A program made the translations under genes and the position numbers. Positions 29,910 to 41,125 of a DNA stretch of 57,440 nucleotides are shown one piece after another. The stretch covers positions 1 to 57,440 of the forward strand of contig CAKZOA010000323.1 of the NCBI GenBank assembly GCA_937132035.1, written 5' to 3'. Source of the stretch: an uncultured Desulfobulbaceae bacterium (GTDB taxonomy: Bacteria > Desulfobacterota > Desulfobulbia > Desulfobulbales > Desulfocapsaceae). How positions within the stretch are numbered: the stretch's first letter is position 1; each line of letters starts with the position of its first letter. Under the pieces are notes generated by a model. That model had not been told where the DNA came from. It ran no database searches and saw nothing but the letters and a program-made list of their open reading frames with translations.

Positions 29910-30893
29910 ATGCAATTTCCCATTGATCCATTTCAACACACAGTCAAAAAGCCTATCAATTGCTGCGGCGTGGGACTGCACTCCGGCAGAACAGTAAACC
30001 TTACCATCATCCCCGCCTCCGCGAATAGCGGTATCCGCTTTCGCAGAACCGACCTTCCGCAAAATCCGACGGTAAAAGCTCACATGGACAAAGTCGTAGA
30101 CACCAGGCTTGCCACTACCATCGGCGAGGGTGGCGCAATTATAGCAACCACCGAACATCTGCTTGCCGCCATGAATAGCTTCGGCATCGACAATGCCCTC
30201 ATTGAACTTGATTCCGCCGAAGTTCCCATCATGGACGGCAGTGCCGACCCTTTTATGCATCTTCTTCGCTCCGCCGGCAAGCAACGATTACTCCAATGCA
30301 GAAAGATGCTTAAAATAACGAAAGAAATACAATACTCTGAAGACGACAAGCACATAACAGTTTGTCCCTACAACGGCTTCAAGGTTACCGGGGAGATCGC
30401 TTTTGACGACACGCTCATCCGCAACCAATCGTATTCCATTGATCTCAGCACGGAACGCTTCATCAAGGAGATAAGCCGGGCGAGAACCTTCGGTTATGTG
30501 GAACAGGTCGAGGAACTCTGGGCCAATGGACTTGCCCTTGGAGGCACTCTCGAAAACGTCATAGCCATACACTGGAACCGTAAATCGGTGCTTAATGAAG
30601 ACGGACTGAGGTATAAAAATGAGTTCATCAGGCACAAGGTTCTGGACATCATCGGGGACATGACCCTGCTCGGCTGTCCTATGCTCGGTCACGTTACCGC
30701 CTACAAGTCCGGTCATACTCAGCATCTCGCCTTCATGCACGCAATTGCCGACTCACCCGACTGCTGGGAGCTGGTGGAAATGAAGAAAAACGGTCCCCAT
30801 GCCGTTTTCGAGCAGGTCTTCGCCGACAGCAGGGAGGCTGCGGAAGGCTTTCTAATGCCGTTATTAAAAAAGACGCCGGCGACGACGCCCTGA
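29910..30893 (+). CDS. lpxC: UDP-3-O-acyl-N-acetylglucosamine deacetylase
   Basis: GVGLHSGRTVNLTIIPA...TTIGEGGAIIATTEHLLAAMNSFGIDNALIELDSAEVPIMDGSADPF...ARTFGYVEQVEELWANGLALGGTLENVI...FIRHKVLDIIGDMTLLG. Confidence 0.95.
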   Translation: MQFPIDPFQHTVKKPINCCGVGLHSGRTVNLTIIPASANSGIRFRRTDLPQNPTVKAHMDKVVDTRLATTIGEGGAIIATTEHLLAAMNSFGIDNALIELDSAEVPIMDGSADPFMHLLRSAGKQRLLQCRKMLKITKEIQYSEDDKHITVCPYNGFKVTGEIAFDDTLIRNQSYSIDLSTERFIKEISRARTFGYVEQVEELWANGLALGGTLENVIAIHWNRKSVLNEDGLRYKNEFIRHKVLDIIGDMTLLGCPMLGHVTAYKSGHTQHLAFMHAIADSPDCWELVEMKKNGPHAVFEQVFADSREAAEGFLMPLLKKTPATTP

Positions 30894-30944
30894 GCACCTC
30901 CGGGGCTCTTTTTTCATCTTCTTTTCCTGGCCACGTCCGCACCA

Positions 30945-30988
30945 CAGCGGTATCATTCACCGATGATACCGCTGTTTTCCATTTTTTT
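30945..30988 (+). terminator. Strong hairpin terminator after lpxC
   Basis: CAGCGGTATCAT-TCACCG-ATGATACCGCTG, a 12-bp perfect stem, followed by TTTTCCATTTTTTT. Confidence 0.85.
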
Positions 30989-31174
30989 ATGACATACCCC
31001 ACCGGAGCGGGCCTCAAGCATCTTCTGATTCTCACAGGTAACCTTGCCGGCCGGCACCGTTGGCACAAGCCAGGGACATAAACGCAGGAGGTATTCATAG
31101 AGCTTGAATTTTGAAGAAAAGTAGCATACCTTCAGCCTTTCCGTAATCGTTAACCTCAACATACAGTCGAACCA

Positions 31175-32410
31175 ATGGATAGAGTTTTGAAAAGAATCGT
31201 CATAACCGGCGTTGGACTTGTGGCTCCGAATGCAGACAATCTGCGGGACTATCGTCAAAAGCTTCTCAAAGGCGAGAGTATCATTCAGGAAATTGATCTG
31301 CGCTATTTCGGCAAGGCGCCTGCCGGTATTTGCTCCTTTGATGAAACACTCTACAGGAAAAAGAAAGAGAATAAAAAAGGCACCAGAGCCGGCTGCATAG
31401 GCGTCTACTGCGCCAACGAGGCACTCCGTGATGCCGGTCTTGCCGATGACCATTATGACGCATCCCGTACAGGCGTCTACATTGGTCTCACGGAACATGG
31501 AACGGTTGAAACCGAGAATGAGGTCTACAATATCAGCCAGTACGACTACAATGTTGCCTATTGGACCCACCATCATAACCCCAGGACAGTGCTCAATAAT
31601 CCAGCTGGAGAAATCACCCTGAACCTCGGCATAACCGGCCCTCACTACTCCATTGGAGCCGCCTGTGCTGCCGGCAATGCCTCCCTTATCCAGGGCGTAC
31701 AGATGCTTCAGCTTGGGGAGGTGGACATGGCCCTTGCCGGCGGAATTTCAGAATCAACGCAATCCTTCGGTATTTTCGCAAGTTTCAAGGCACAAAACGC
31801 CCTGGCCCATGGGGATAATCCCAGCCGTGTCTGCCGTCCCTTTGATACAAACAGAAACGGTATCGTCGTCTCCGAAGGAGGCTGCATATGTGTTTTGGAA
31901 ACCTTGGAGAACGCTCTACAGAGAGGAGCTCAAATATACGGCGAAATAGTAGGATACGCCATGAATTCCGATGCCAAGGATTTTGTTTTGCCTTTTGGCG
32001 AAAGGCAGTCGCAGTGTATGGAACTGGCTCTGGCAAAAGCGGGGATGCGTCCTGATCAGATCGACATTATCAATACCCACGCTACGGGTACAAAGCAAGG
32101 TGATATCGAAGAATGTCGGGCTATTAGAAATACCTTCCGCGAGTGTCCCGACACCTATGTCAACAATACCAAATCCATCATTGGACATGCCATGGGGGCT
32201 GCAGGTGTTCTTGAACTTGCCGGAAATCTTCCCGCCTTTAAAGACAACTATGTTCACCCGACAATCAACGTCTCCGACCTCGACCCCGAGTGCAAGATCG
32301 ACAACCTTGTCATCGATGAGCCGGTGACACGAAATTCCATCACTACCATCCTGAACAACTCGTTTGGCATGGTAGGTATTAACTCAGCGATAATTGTAAA
32401 AAAAATATGA
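31175..32410 (+). CDS. Beta-ketoacyl-ACP synthase (FabF/KAS II-like)
   Basis: RIVITGVGLVAPNA...GAACAAGNASLIQG (active Cys)...INTHATGTKQGD (His)...NNTKSIIGHAMGAAGVLE (Lys/His)...NNSFGMVGINSAII. Confidence 0.9.
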   Translation: MDRVLKRIVITGVGLVAPNADNLRDYRQKLLKGESIIQEIDLRYFGKAPAGICSFDETLYRKKKENKKGTRAGCIGVYCANEALRDAGLADDHYDASRTGVYIGLTEHGTVETENEVYNISQYDYNVAYWTHHHNPRTVLNNPAGEITLNLGITGPHYSIGAACAAGNASLIQGVQMLQLGEVDMALAGGISESTQSFGIFASFKAQNALAHGDNPSRVCRPFDTNRNGIVVSEGGCICVLETLENALQRGAQIYGEIVGYAMNSDAKDFVLPFGERQSQCMELALAKAGMRPDQIDIINTHATGTKQGDIEECRAIRNTFRECPDTYVNNTKSIIGHAMGAAGVLELAGNLPAFKDNYVHPTINVSDLDPECKIDNLVIDEPVTRNSITTILNNSFGMVGINSAIIVKKI

Positions 32411-32441
32411 AACCCATAAAAATATCCCTTTTCTGAAAAAA

Positions 32442-32469
32442 ACCATAAAATTGTCGCCATTTTTATGGT
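32442..32469. repeat. AT-rich hairpin ACCATAAAA/TTTTATGGT between KAS and ACP genes
   Basis: 9-bp perfect inverted repeat with a 10-nt loop. Confidence 0.5.
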
Positions 32470-32562
32470 ATATTGAAAGGTTCACTTTTAATATCAAAAA
32501 TCAATTATCCTTTTTATACCTTTACATATATTAATCTACAGCGAATGTAACTGGAGAAACAA

Positions 32563-32814
32563 ATGACACGTGATGCAATAAAAAAGCTCATATTGGAGAT
32601 AATTGCCGACATTGACGAGGACGCCGAGTTTGATGATCTCGACCCGGACAAACCGCTGCGAGACCAGCTCGACCTGGACTCCATGGATTTTCTCGACATC
32701 GTCATGGAACTGAGAAAACGTTACCAGCTGCAGATTCCTGAAGAAGACTATCCCAAACTGGCCACACTGAACAGCTGTGCCGATTACCTGGAGCCGCTAC
32801 TCAAGGACGCTTAG
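32563..32814 (+). CDS. Acyl carrier protein
   Basis: DQLDLDSMDFLDIVMELRKRYQLQIPEEDYPKLATLNSCADYL; DSM phosphopantetheine attachment motif. Confidence 0.9.
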   Translation: MTRDAIKKLILEIIADIDEDAEFDDLDPDKPLRDQLDLDSMDFLDIVMELRKRYQLQIPEEDYPKLATLNSCADYLEPLLKDA

Positions 32815-32821
32815 TTGATTT

Positions 32822-34207
32822 GTGAAAGTACCCTTTGTTATCATCGGCGGCGGTCTCTCCGGGCTCGCCGCCGCCATACGTTTCGCCCGTTACTCTCCCG
32901 ACGTCCTGCTCCTAGAAAAACATCACAGAGTGGGCGGTCTCAATTCGTACTATTATAGAAAAAATATCCTTCTGGAAACCGGCCTGCACGCCATCACTAA
33001 CTTTGCTCCGGCGGAGGAAAAACGGGCTCCTTTCAATAAACTTCTGCGCCAACTGAAGCTGCGACGCAAAGATCTGAAGATATATCCACAGACAAGCAGC
33101 GAAATACACTTTCCCGGACCTTTAAGCCTTCTTTTTTCTAATGACTTTAAACTCTTAAAAAATGAAATTGAAGAAAAATTCCCTTACAGCCGAAAGGGTT
33201 TTGCCGAAATGGTACGGGCGATAGACGATTTTGATCCCTTTATACCTGTCCCATTCCGTTCCGCCAAGAAATTCATTTTAGGTTATCTCCAGGACGAGCG
33301 ACTAACAGAAATGATGCTCTGTCCGCTGATGTATTATGGCTCCAGCGTGGAAAACGATATGGATCTGAGCCAATTCGTTATCATGTTTCGCTCGCTCTTC
33401 CAGGAGGGAATGTTCAGGCCGGAAGGTACCATTAAAACCTTTCTCGATATGCTCTGCACTCATCTCGATTCCCTGGGTGGCACGATCAGGTTGAGTTGCG
33501 GCGTACGAAAAATATTGCTCAAAGGAGACACGGCCTGGGGGGTAGAGCTGGACAACGGTGAAAGAGTAGAGTGCGACTATCTGCTCAGTACCGTCGGCCT
33601 TTCAGAAACCTATGAACTCCTCGGCAAAGAAGACAGCAACCGCAATGAAATCCGTCTTGGATTCTTTGAGTCCATCTTTCTCCTTGACGGTCATCGCTGC
33701 AGGCGTCTGCCGCGAGACCGCACTATAATTTTCTTTAACCGCAGCGTCCCCTTCAACTATGCCAGGCCGACCACTGCCATTGCCCCGCAAAGCGGAGTGC
33801 TCTGTCTTCCCGGCAATTTCCAGGGCAGACCAGAGCAGCAGTTCGACGAAGTCCGCATGACTCATCTGGCAAGCTACGACTACTGGAGAAAAAGAAAAAC
33901 GAACCCTTCGGCCTACGCCGAGGCCAAAGAGGAGGCTGCGCAGACATCTCTTGCCATCGCTGAAGATTATATTGGTCCGCTGTCTCCGTATATTGTTTTT
34001 CAGGACAGTTTTACGCCGATGACCATCCGTAAATACACTTCCAAGAAACAGGGGGCGATATATGGTTGTCCCACCAAGGTCAAAGATGGTACCATAGGCC
34101 TCTCCAATGTCTTCATAGCTGGCACCGACCAGGGATTTCTGGGAATCGTCGGCTCCATGCTCAGCGGCGTCTCCATCGTCAACCAGCATATACTGCCTCG
34201 TTTATAA
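32822..34207 (+). CDS. CrtI/phytoene desaturase-like NAD(P)/FAD-dependent oxidoreductase (copy 1; GTG start)
   Basis: FVIIGGGLSGLAAAIRFARYSPDVLLLEKHHRVGGLNSYYYRKNILLETGLHAI (dinucleotide fold); C-terminal FIAGTDQGFLGIVGSMLSGVSIVNQHIL. Confidence 0.88.
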   Translation: MKVPFVIIGGGLSGLAAAIRFARYSPDVLLLEKHHRVGGLNSYYYRKNILLETGLHAITNFAPAEEKRAPFNKLLRQLKLRRKDLKIYPQTSSEIHFPGPLSLLFSNDFKLLKNEIEEKFPYSRKGFAEMVRAIDDFDPFIPVPFRSAKKFILGYLQDERLTEMMLCPLMYYGSSVENDMDLSQFVIMFRSLFQEGMFRPEGTIKTFLDMLCTHLDSLGGTIRLSCGVRKILLKGDTAWGVELDNGERVECDYLLSTVGLSETYELLGKEDSNRNEIRLGFFESIFLLDGHRCRRLPRDRTIIFFNRSVPFNYARPTTAIAPQSGVLCLPGNFQGRPEQQFDEVRMTHLASYDYWRKRKTNPSAYAEAKEEAAQTSLAIAEDYIGPLSPYIVFQDSFTPMTIRKYTSKKQGAIYGCPTKVKDGTIGLSNVFIAGTDQGFLGIVGSMLSGVSIVNQHILPRL

Positions 34208-34239
34208 ACACTAATACCTAAACACCTCGACCATTTGCC

Positions 34240-35651
<1,412 letters not shown>

Positions 35652-35655
<4 letters not shown>

Positions 35656-36395
35656 TTTTTGATTTTTGTGACCAGCATGTCATTGTCACAGGGGCAACAC
35701 GAGGCATAGGCAAGGCCATCAGCATGGCCTTTTTGCAGAAAGGCGCCAGGGTTATAGGCGTATATGGCGGCAACAATCAAGCAGCAGACGAATTGCGGGA
35801 AGAGGTACGCTCCCTGTCCGGTTCCCTTTCCCTCTTCCAATGCGATGTCTCCAAGGAATCAGAGGTACGTCAACTCTTCGGCGATATCGAGCGGAAATTC
35901 AACAGTCTCGACATCCTGGTGAACAATGCCGGTATACGCCGCGACAGTGTTCTCGCTCTTATGGACGCCGATGATTGGCAGCGTGTGCTTGATGTCAATC
36001 TTACCGGCTCTTTTCTCATGGCCAAAGAAGCCGTTCTTATGATGATGCAGAAAAAATACGGGAGGATAATCAATATAACCTCTCCCGTATCTCACCTCGG
36101 ATTCGCCGGCCAGGCCAACTACGCCGCCTCTAAAGCCGGACAGGTTGCCATGACCAAGAGCCTCGCTAAAGAAACCGCGCGCAAGAAGATTACCGTCAAC
36201 TGTGTTTCACCGGGATTCATCGCCACGGATTTTATCGACGATCTCACCAAGGAACAGCTTACTGCGTACAAAAAAATGGTGCCCATGCGGCGCTTCGGCA
36301 CAGTCGAAGAAGTGGCAGATACTGTTCTTTTTCTGTCTTCCAGAGCCGCATCCTACATAACCGGAGCGGTTATCGATGTTAACGGCGGCCTCTAG
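35652..36395 (+). CDS. SDR family 3-oxoacyl-ACP reductase (FabG-like)
   Basis: [36 protein letters not shown]...[17 protein letters not shown]...[35 protein letters not shown]...[12 protein letters not shown]. Confidence 0.92.
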
Positions 36396-36661
36396 AGAAA
36401 TAGCCACAGACCCCGCCGGCGCATCCCTGAAAATGTCCGAGATTTCGTCCACAAACAGGGAGGCGACTACCCTTGCCTGAAACGCTCAACCCAGGAAGCA
36501 AATACGTAGAGAGAAGACAGTACGTGCAGCATTATTTTCCAATATGGAAACAGTCGTGTTGAACTTTCAGGCAAAAAGATTACAATGGATGGGTATTGAA
36601 CCCGGTCTGGAAAAATACTAGATATATCAATATATATTAATACCTTACAGGAAAACACCAC

Positions 36662-37366
36662 GTGCAACTCTCGATAACCGATATGATTCTGAACGCTGGT
36701 CTCATGGGCCAGCTGGTGATGCTCATTCTACTCATTTTTTCTCTGGTCTCCTGGTCGATTGTGATCATGAAGGCCAGACTGTTTCGTAAATCCTCCCGTC
36801 AATCGGGCGAATTTCTGGAACAGTTCTGGTCCTCCAACAACCTCTCCGAAGCCAACGGCCTCGTCGACGACTACCCCTACAGTCCTGAAGCCGCAGTTTT
36901 TTCAGCAGGTTTTAGTGAATTACAAAAGATCAACCGCATACGAACCCGAAAGGAACCCTCCAACGTCCGAGAAACTCTTGACATGCAGCTAGCCACCATG
37001 GAAAATCTGCAGCGTGCCATAGGTAAGGCCGAGACCCAGCAAATTACACGCCTAGGATCCTCCCTGCCCTTTCTTGCCACCACCGGCAATGCCGCCCCCT
37101 TCATCGGTTTGTTCGGCACCGTCTGGGGTATCATGTCCTCCTTTCATGATATCGGCGTACGTGGTTCCGCCTCCCTTGCGATTGTCGCACCTGGTATATC
37201 CGAGGCCCTGGTGGCCACCGCGGCTGGACTTGCGGTTGCCATTCCCGCCGTAGTTTTTTATAATCACTATTCCAACAAGCTCGAGGGCATTGATAGCAGC
37301 ATCCAGAATTTTTCCACCGACCTGCTCAACCTCGTGGAAAGAGACCTTCTCGGAAGACTGTCCTAG
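36662..37366 (+). CDS. tolQ: TolQ (MotA/TolQ/ExbB family; GTG start)
   Basis: LAIVAPGISEALVATAAGLAVAIPAVVFYNHYSNKL; LPFLATTGNAAPFIGLFGTVWGIMSSFHDIG. Confidence 0.93.
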   Translation: MQLSITDMILNAGLMGQLVMLILLIFSLVSWSIVIMKARLFRKSSRQSGEFLEQFWSSNNLSEANGLVDDYPYSPEAAVFSAGFSELQKINRIRTRKEPSNVRETLDMQLATMENLQRAIGKAETQQITRLGSSLPFLATTGNAAPFIGLFGTVWGIMSSFHDIGVRGSASLAIVAPGISEALVATAAGLAVAIPAVVFYNHYSNKLEGIDSSIQNFSTDLLNLVERDLLGRLS

Positions 37367-37386
37367 ATGACGCAGGTACCCGACCC

Positions 37387-37818
37387 ATGGGAATCAATAT
37401 GAGAACCGCACGAGGCAACGGCCGTAAAAAGCTGGTATCAGATATAAATGTGACGCCGCTGGTTGATGTCATGCTGGTGCTGCTTATTATCTTCATGGTT
37501 ACTGCGCCGATGATGAACCAGGGGCTCGATGTCGATCTTCCAGAGACGACGACCAAGTCGTTGCGGCAGAAAGAGGATCCAATAATCATCACCATCGACA
37601 AAGAGGGCAGGATATCGCTTGAAAAAACAGAAGTGACCAGACCCCTGCTGAAACAGCAGCTCATGCAGAGGCCACAGGAAGCAAAGGACAATCCCATATA
37701 TCTGAAGGCAGACAAAAATGTCGCCTACGGACTGGTCGTAGCCGTAATGGCCGATATCAAAGATTCGGGCTTCGACAAGCTGGGAATGATTACCCAACCT
37801 CCCGACGAGCTTCAGTAG
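37387..37818 (+). CDS. tolR: TolR (ExbD/TolR family)
   Basis: LVSDINVTPLVDVMLVLLIIFMVTAPMMNQGLDVDLPE. Confidence 0.94.
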   Translation: MGINMRTARGNGRKKLVSDINVTPLVDVMLVLLIIFMVTAPMMNQGLDVDLPETTTKSLRQKEDPIIITIDKEGRISLEKTEVTRPLLKQQLMQRPQEAKDNPIYLKADKNVAYGLVVAVMADIKDSGFDKLGMITQPPDELQ

Positions 37819-37824
37819 AGTATT

Positions 37825-38721
37825 GTGTATCAGGTATACAAAGTGACATTCATTGACAACAGCGAATGGAAGCTTCCCTTTAATTTTGCTTTGGGATTGC
37901 ATCTGGCATTGCTTCTCAGCGTCATTTACCTGCCGAAGATACTGGACGACACGCCGCTCTATCCTGAGATATACACGGTCGATCTCATTAATATCGAAGC
38001 ACCGGCACCACAGCCGGCACAGCCTGCGCCGGCACCGCCGAAACCTGTGGAGAAGCCAGAGCCTGTCGAAGAAAAAGTGGCTATTGAAGAAAAAAGCGCC
38101 GTCGCCGTAGAGAAACCTGCTGAGCCGGAAGCTGCTCCCGCCCAGCCTGTTTCCATTCAACCGCTCAAGCGCAAGAAAATAGTCAAGAGGACCGACACCG
38201 TCAGCGCTGAGCAGAAAAAGGAACTCGAACGCATCAATCGCCAGCGTCTCGCGCAGGCACGCAGAGCCGAACAGCTGGCTCAGGAGGCGGCCCGCCAGGC
38301 CGCCAGTGAAGCGGTCACCCAACTCAAGGAGATGATTCGGCAGACGAGCCCGGCCGATAACCGCCTCGACGACATACCACCTCCCCGCAGCCAATCACGC
38401 CAAGCTTCCTCGGGGTCCAGTAGAAACGTCATCGAGAATCAATATTTCGCTTCTGTTTTCAGCAAGGTCCAACCGCACTGGAAACTGCCGGAGCACAAGA
38501 TGCAGGAGAAGGACCTTGCTGCCACCATCGTCATTCGCGTCGCCCAGAACGGCACCATAACCGACCAATTTTTTGAAAACAAATCGGGAGACAGGCTTTT
38601 TGACCAGTTCGTTCTCAAAGCTCTCCAGGACGCCTCTCCCCTGCCGCCGATACCTCCAGTCCTCCAGGAAGATGGCACGATGGAGATAGGGCTCCACTTC
38701 AAACCGGGATCAATACAGTAA
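37825..38721 (+). CDS. tolA: TolA-like protein (energy transducer, TonB C-terminal domain; GTG start)
   Basis: N-terminal TM helix, proline/Glu/Lys-rich then charged helical region, C-terminal YFASVFSKVQPHWKLPE...TIVIRVAQNGTITDQFFENKSGDRLFDQFVLKALQDASPLPPIP; follows tolQR. Confidence 0.88.
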   Translation: MYQVYKVTFIDNSEWKLPFNFALGLHLALLLSVIYLPKILDDTPLYPEIYTVDLINIEAPAPQPAQPAPAPPKPVEKPEPVEEKVAIEEKSAVAVEKPAEPEAAPAQPVSIQPLKRKKIVKRTDTVSAEQKKELERINRQRLAQARRAEQLAQEAARQAASEAVTQLKEMIRQTSPADNRLDDIPPPRSQSRQASSGSSRNVIENQYFASVFSKVQPHWKLPEHKMQEKDLAATIVIRVAQNGTITDQFFENKSGDRLFDQFVLKALQDASPLPPIPPVLQEDGTMEIGLHFKPGSIQ

Positions 38722-38723
38722 AA

Positions 38724-40037
38724 TTGACAACCATGACAACTCTAGCCAAAACAGCCTTGCTGCCCCTGCTTCTCGCCGCCGTACTTTGCGCTCCGTTTTT
38801 CAACGCCCAGGCGCAAGAGAGAGTCTACCTTGAAATCGGCTCAACCGATGTACGAAAAATCCGTTTTGCCGTGCCTTGGTTTCTCAGCCGGCAGTCCCAG
38901 GGAGAAGCCGTCGAACTGGGCAAGGAAATCGCCGACATTCTTGCAAAGTCACTTAAATTTCATGGCATTATAGAAATCATACCCACCAGCGCCTATAACG
39001 GTTCACAAAATTCCGACTGGAAAAATCTCGGGGCCGACTTTACGGTTCAGGGCGTCTATGAAACCAGCGCCAACGCCATCACACTCGAAATGCGTCTGTT
39101 CAATGTGGCCACCGATACTATGATTTTAGGCAAATCCTATAGCGGCAAGCTATCCCATAAGAACGAAATGCTTTACCGCTTCTGCGACAGTGTTATTGAA
39201 GATCTTACGGGCTCCAAAGGCCTGGCCGATACTCAGATTTCCTTCGTCGCCCACGAACTCGATGCCAGGAAGAAGGAAGTATATACGTCCGACATTCTCG
39301 GAAGTGAACTGCGACAGGTGACACGCCACAAAAACCTGGTCGTTGCTCCCCGGTATGTACCGGGAGGAACATTTCTGACCTATACATCCTATCATACCGG
39401 CAATCAGAATCTCTACATCACCGATCTGCGTCAAAACAAGATTACCCGGGTCCTCTCGAGGCGAATGGGTATGAACCTGGCCTCCGAATGGATGCCGGAC
39501 GGCCAGAGCATGTTTATAACCTTGTCCTACAAGGGAAACCCTGATCTCTACCTGATGCATAAATCCGGTACTATCATAGAACAGATAACCGAAAATGCCG
39601 GCATTAACGTCTCGGCAACCGTCTCTCCCGACGGTAACCACATCGTTTTCGTCTCCGACCGCTTCGGCAGTCCGCAACTTTTTCTCATGGACTTGAAGAC
39701 AAAAAAAACCCAGCGCATCACCTTCACCGGAACGGAAAATGCCGAACCATCCTGGCACCCTCGGGAGAATCTCATCGTCTATTCAAGTCTCAGAAACGGT
39801 CTTTACCAGATTTGCCTCAAGAAACCGGAACAGGGCGAGCCGTCAATTCAACTGACCACTGATTTAAGTCATCACGAGTCTCCCTCCTGGTCTCCCGACG
39901 GCAATCAGATCATATATTCAAAACAGGACGGCAGTGAAAACAAAATCTATGCAATGATGCGGAATGGTCACTTTCAGCGAAGACTTTTCCCCTACTCCGG
40001 TAATCAGATCTATCCCCGCTGGGAAGTGAATTACTAA
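38724..40037 (+). CDS. tolB: Tol-Pal system beta-propeller protein TolB
   Basis: Signal peptide; repeats RYVPGGTFLTYTSY, SPDGNHIVFVSDRFGSPQLFLMDLKTKKTQRIT, SWSPDGNQIIYSKQDGSENKIYAM. Confidence 0.92.
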   Translation: MTTMTTLAKTALLPLLLAAVLCAPFFNAQAQERVYLEIGSTDVRKIRFAVPWFLSRQSQGEAVELGKEIADILAKSLKFHGIIEIIPTSAYNGSQNSDWKNLGADFTVQGVYETSANAITLEMRLFNVATDTMILGKSYSGKLSHKNEMLYRFCDSVIEDLTGSKGLADTQISFVAHELDARKKEVYTSDILGSELRQVTRHKNLVVAPRYVPGGTFLTYTSYHTGNQNLYITDLRQNKITRVLSRRMGMNLASEWMPDGQSMFITLSYKGNPDLYLMHKSGTIIEQITENAGINVSATVSPDGNHIVFVSDRFGSPQLFLMDLKTKKTQRITFTGTENAEPSWHPRENLIVYSSLRNGLYQICLKKPEQGEPSIQLTTDLSHHESPSWSPDGNQIIYSKQDGSENKIYAMMRNGHFQRRLFPYSGNQIYPRWEVNY

Positions 40038-40041
40038 TACC

Positions 40042-41109
40042 TTGGAAACAAAAGCCATGAAAAAGAAACATGTTACCCTCCTCGCCCTTTGTCTCATATT
40101 GCCACTGCTCACACAGTGTGCTTCCCAAACCGACGTCAACAAGCTTAACTACCAGCTGCGTGTCGTTAATAAAAAGCTTGAGGACATGAAACAGGGCACC
40201 GTCGACCAGATGCAGCAGCGCCAGGCCGCCTCTTCCAGTCAGCTAGACGGCCTGCGCCAGGAACTCCTGATTCTCAAGGGGAAAATCGATGAAATGGCCC
40301 ATTTCAACAGACAGTTGAAGGAACAGAGCAAAGAGCTTGGCATGACTTTTCAACAGTATTCTCAGACTGTTTCCAGGGAGTTGAAAACTGAGCAGGGAGC
40401 ACTGTTGACCAGGCTCCAGGAAACACAATCGAGGTTGGAGGAAACCGAGTCAAAGCTGGAACAGCAACGAAACATTCTTGAGAACATCCAAGAAGCTCGC
40501 ATACGTGACGCTAAGCTTAAAGCCGAGGCAGCGGCGCTGGAAGCTGAAAAAGCACGGTCCCGAGCGAACGCCTCGGCAAACGTACTTAAAAACAACTCCG
40601 ACAGCAGTGTTTTGACAATCAGTGCCGAGAGGCAGAAAAAAATTATCTCAGCCGATGCCGGCGGCAGCGTTGCCGCGACAACACCAGATACCGCAAATAA
40701 AAAACCCGTGGACACCGTCAAATCCGATACTGCCACAGGGGAACCGGATCTCATAGAGGCAGCCGATCAAGCCTTTGCCGCCGGCAAATTCAGCTCAGCC
40801 TATGAGCTTTATGAGAGATATGCACAGGAGAAACCCGCTTCGGACAAAGCTGTCAAAGCCCGGTTTATGATGGGAGAATCGCTGTTTTACCAGAAGGAAT
40901 ATGATCAGGCCATCCTGCAGTATCAAAAAATAATATCAAACCACTCCAGCCATCCTCGAGCCGCTACAGCACTGCTCAAGCAGGGCATGGCCTTTGAAGA
41001 GCTTTCCGATTTTGAGACAGCAAAGATAATATACAAGAAAATCGGTGCGACCTATCCTTCCTCTCCCGAGGCTGTCACCGCCAAGGAAAGAAGCGCCAAA
41101 CTTAATTAA
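40042..41109 (+). CDS. cpoB: CpoB/YbgF-like TPR protein with lipobox
   Basis: LILPLLTQCAS lipobox; coiled-coil; C-terminal TPRs FAAGKFSSAYELYERYAQEKPASDKAVKARFMMGESLFYQKEYDQAILQYQKIISNH; next to tolB. Confidence 0.85.
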   Translation: METKAMKKKHVTLLALCLILPLLTQCASQTDVNKLNYQLRVVNKKLEDMKQGTVDQMQQRQAASSSQLDGLRQELLILKGKIDEMAHFNRQLKEQSKELGMTFQQYSQTVSRELKTEQGALLTRLQETQSRLEETESKLEQQRNILENIQEARIRDAKLKAEAAALEAEKARSRANASANVLKNNSDSSVLTISAERQKKIISADAGGSVAATTPDTANKKPVDTVKSDTATGEPDLIEAADQAFAAGKFSSAYELYERYAQEKPASDKAVKARFMMGESLFYQKEYDQAILQYQKIISNHSSHPRAATALLKQGMAFEELSDFETAKIIYKKIGATYPSSPEAVTAKERSAKLN

Positions 41110-41125
41110 ACTCTACGAGAACTCC

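Noticed and set aside
38000-38340. Low-complexity Pro/Glu/Lys/Ala repeats in tolA as a possible repeat element
   Set aside because: A normal compositional feature of the TolA linker and helical domain.
37438-38394. 318-aa minus-strand ORF antisense to tolR/tolA
   Set aside because: Arises from the biased Pro/Glu/Lys/Ala codons of tolA; no independent coding signal.
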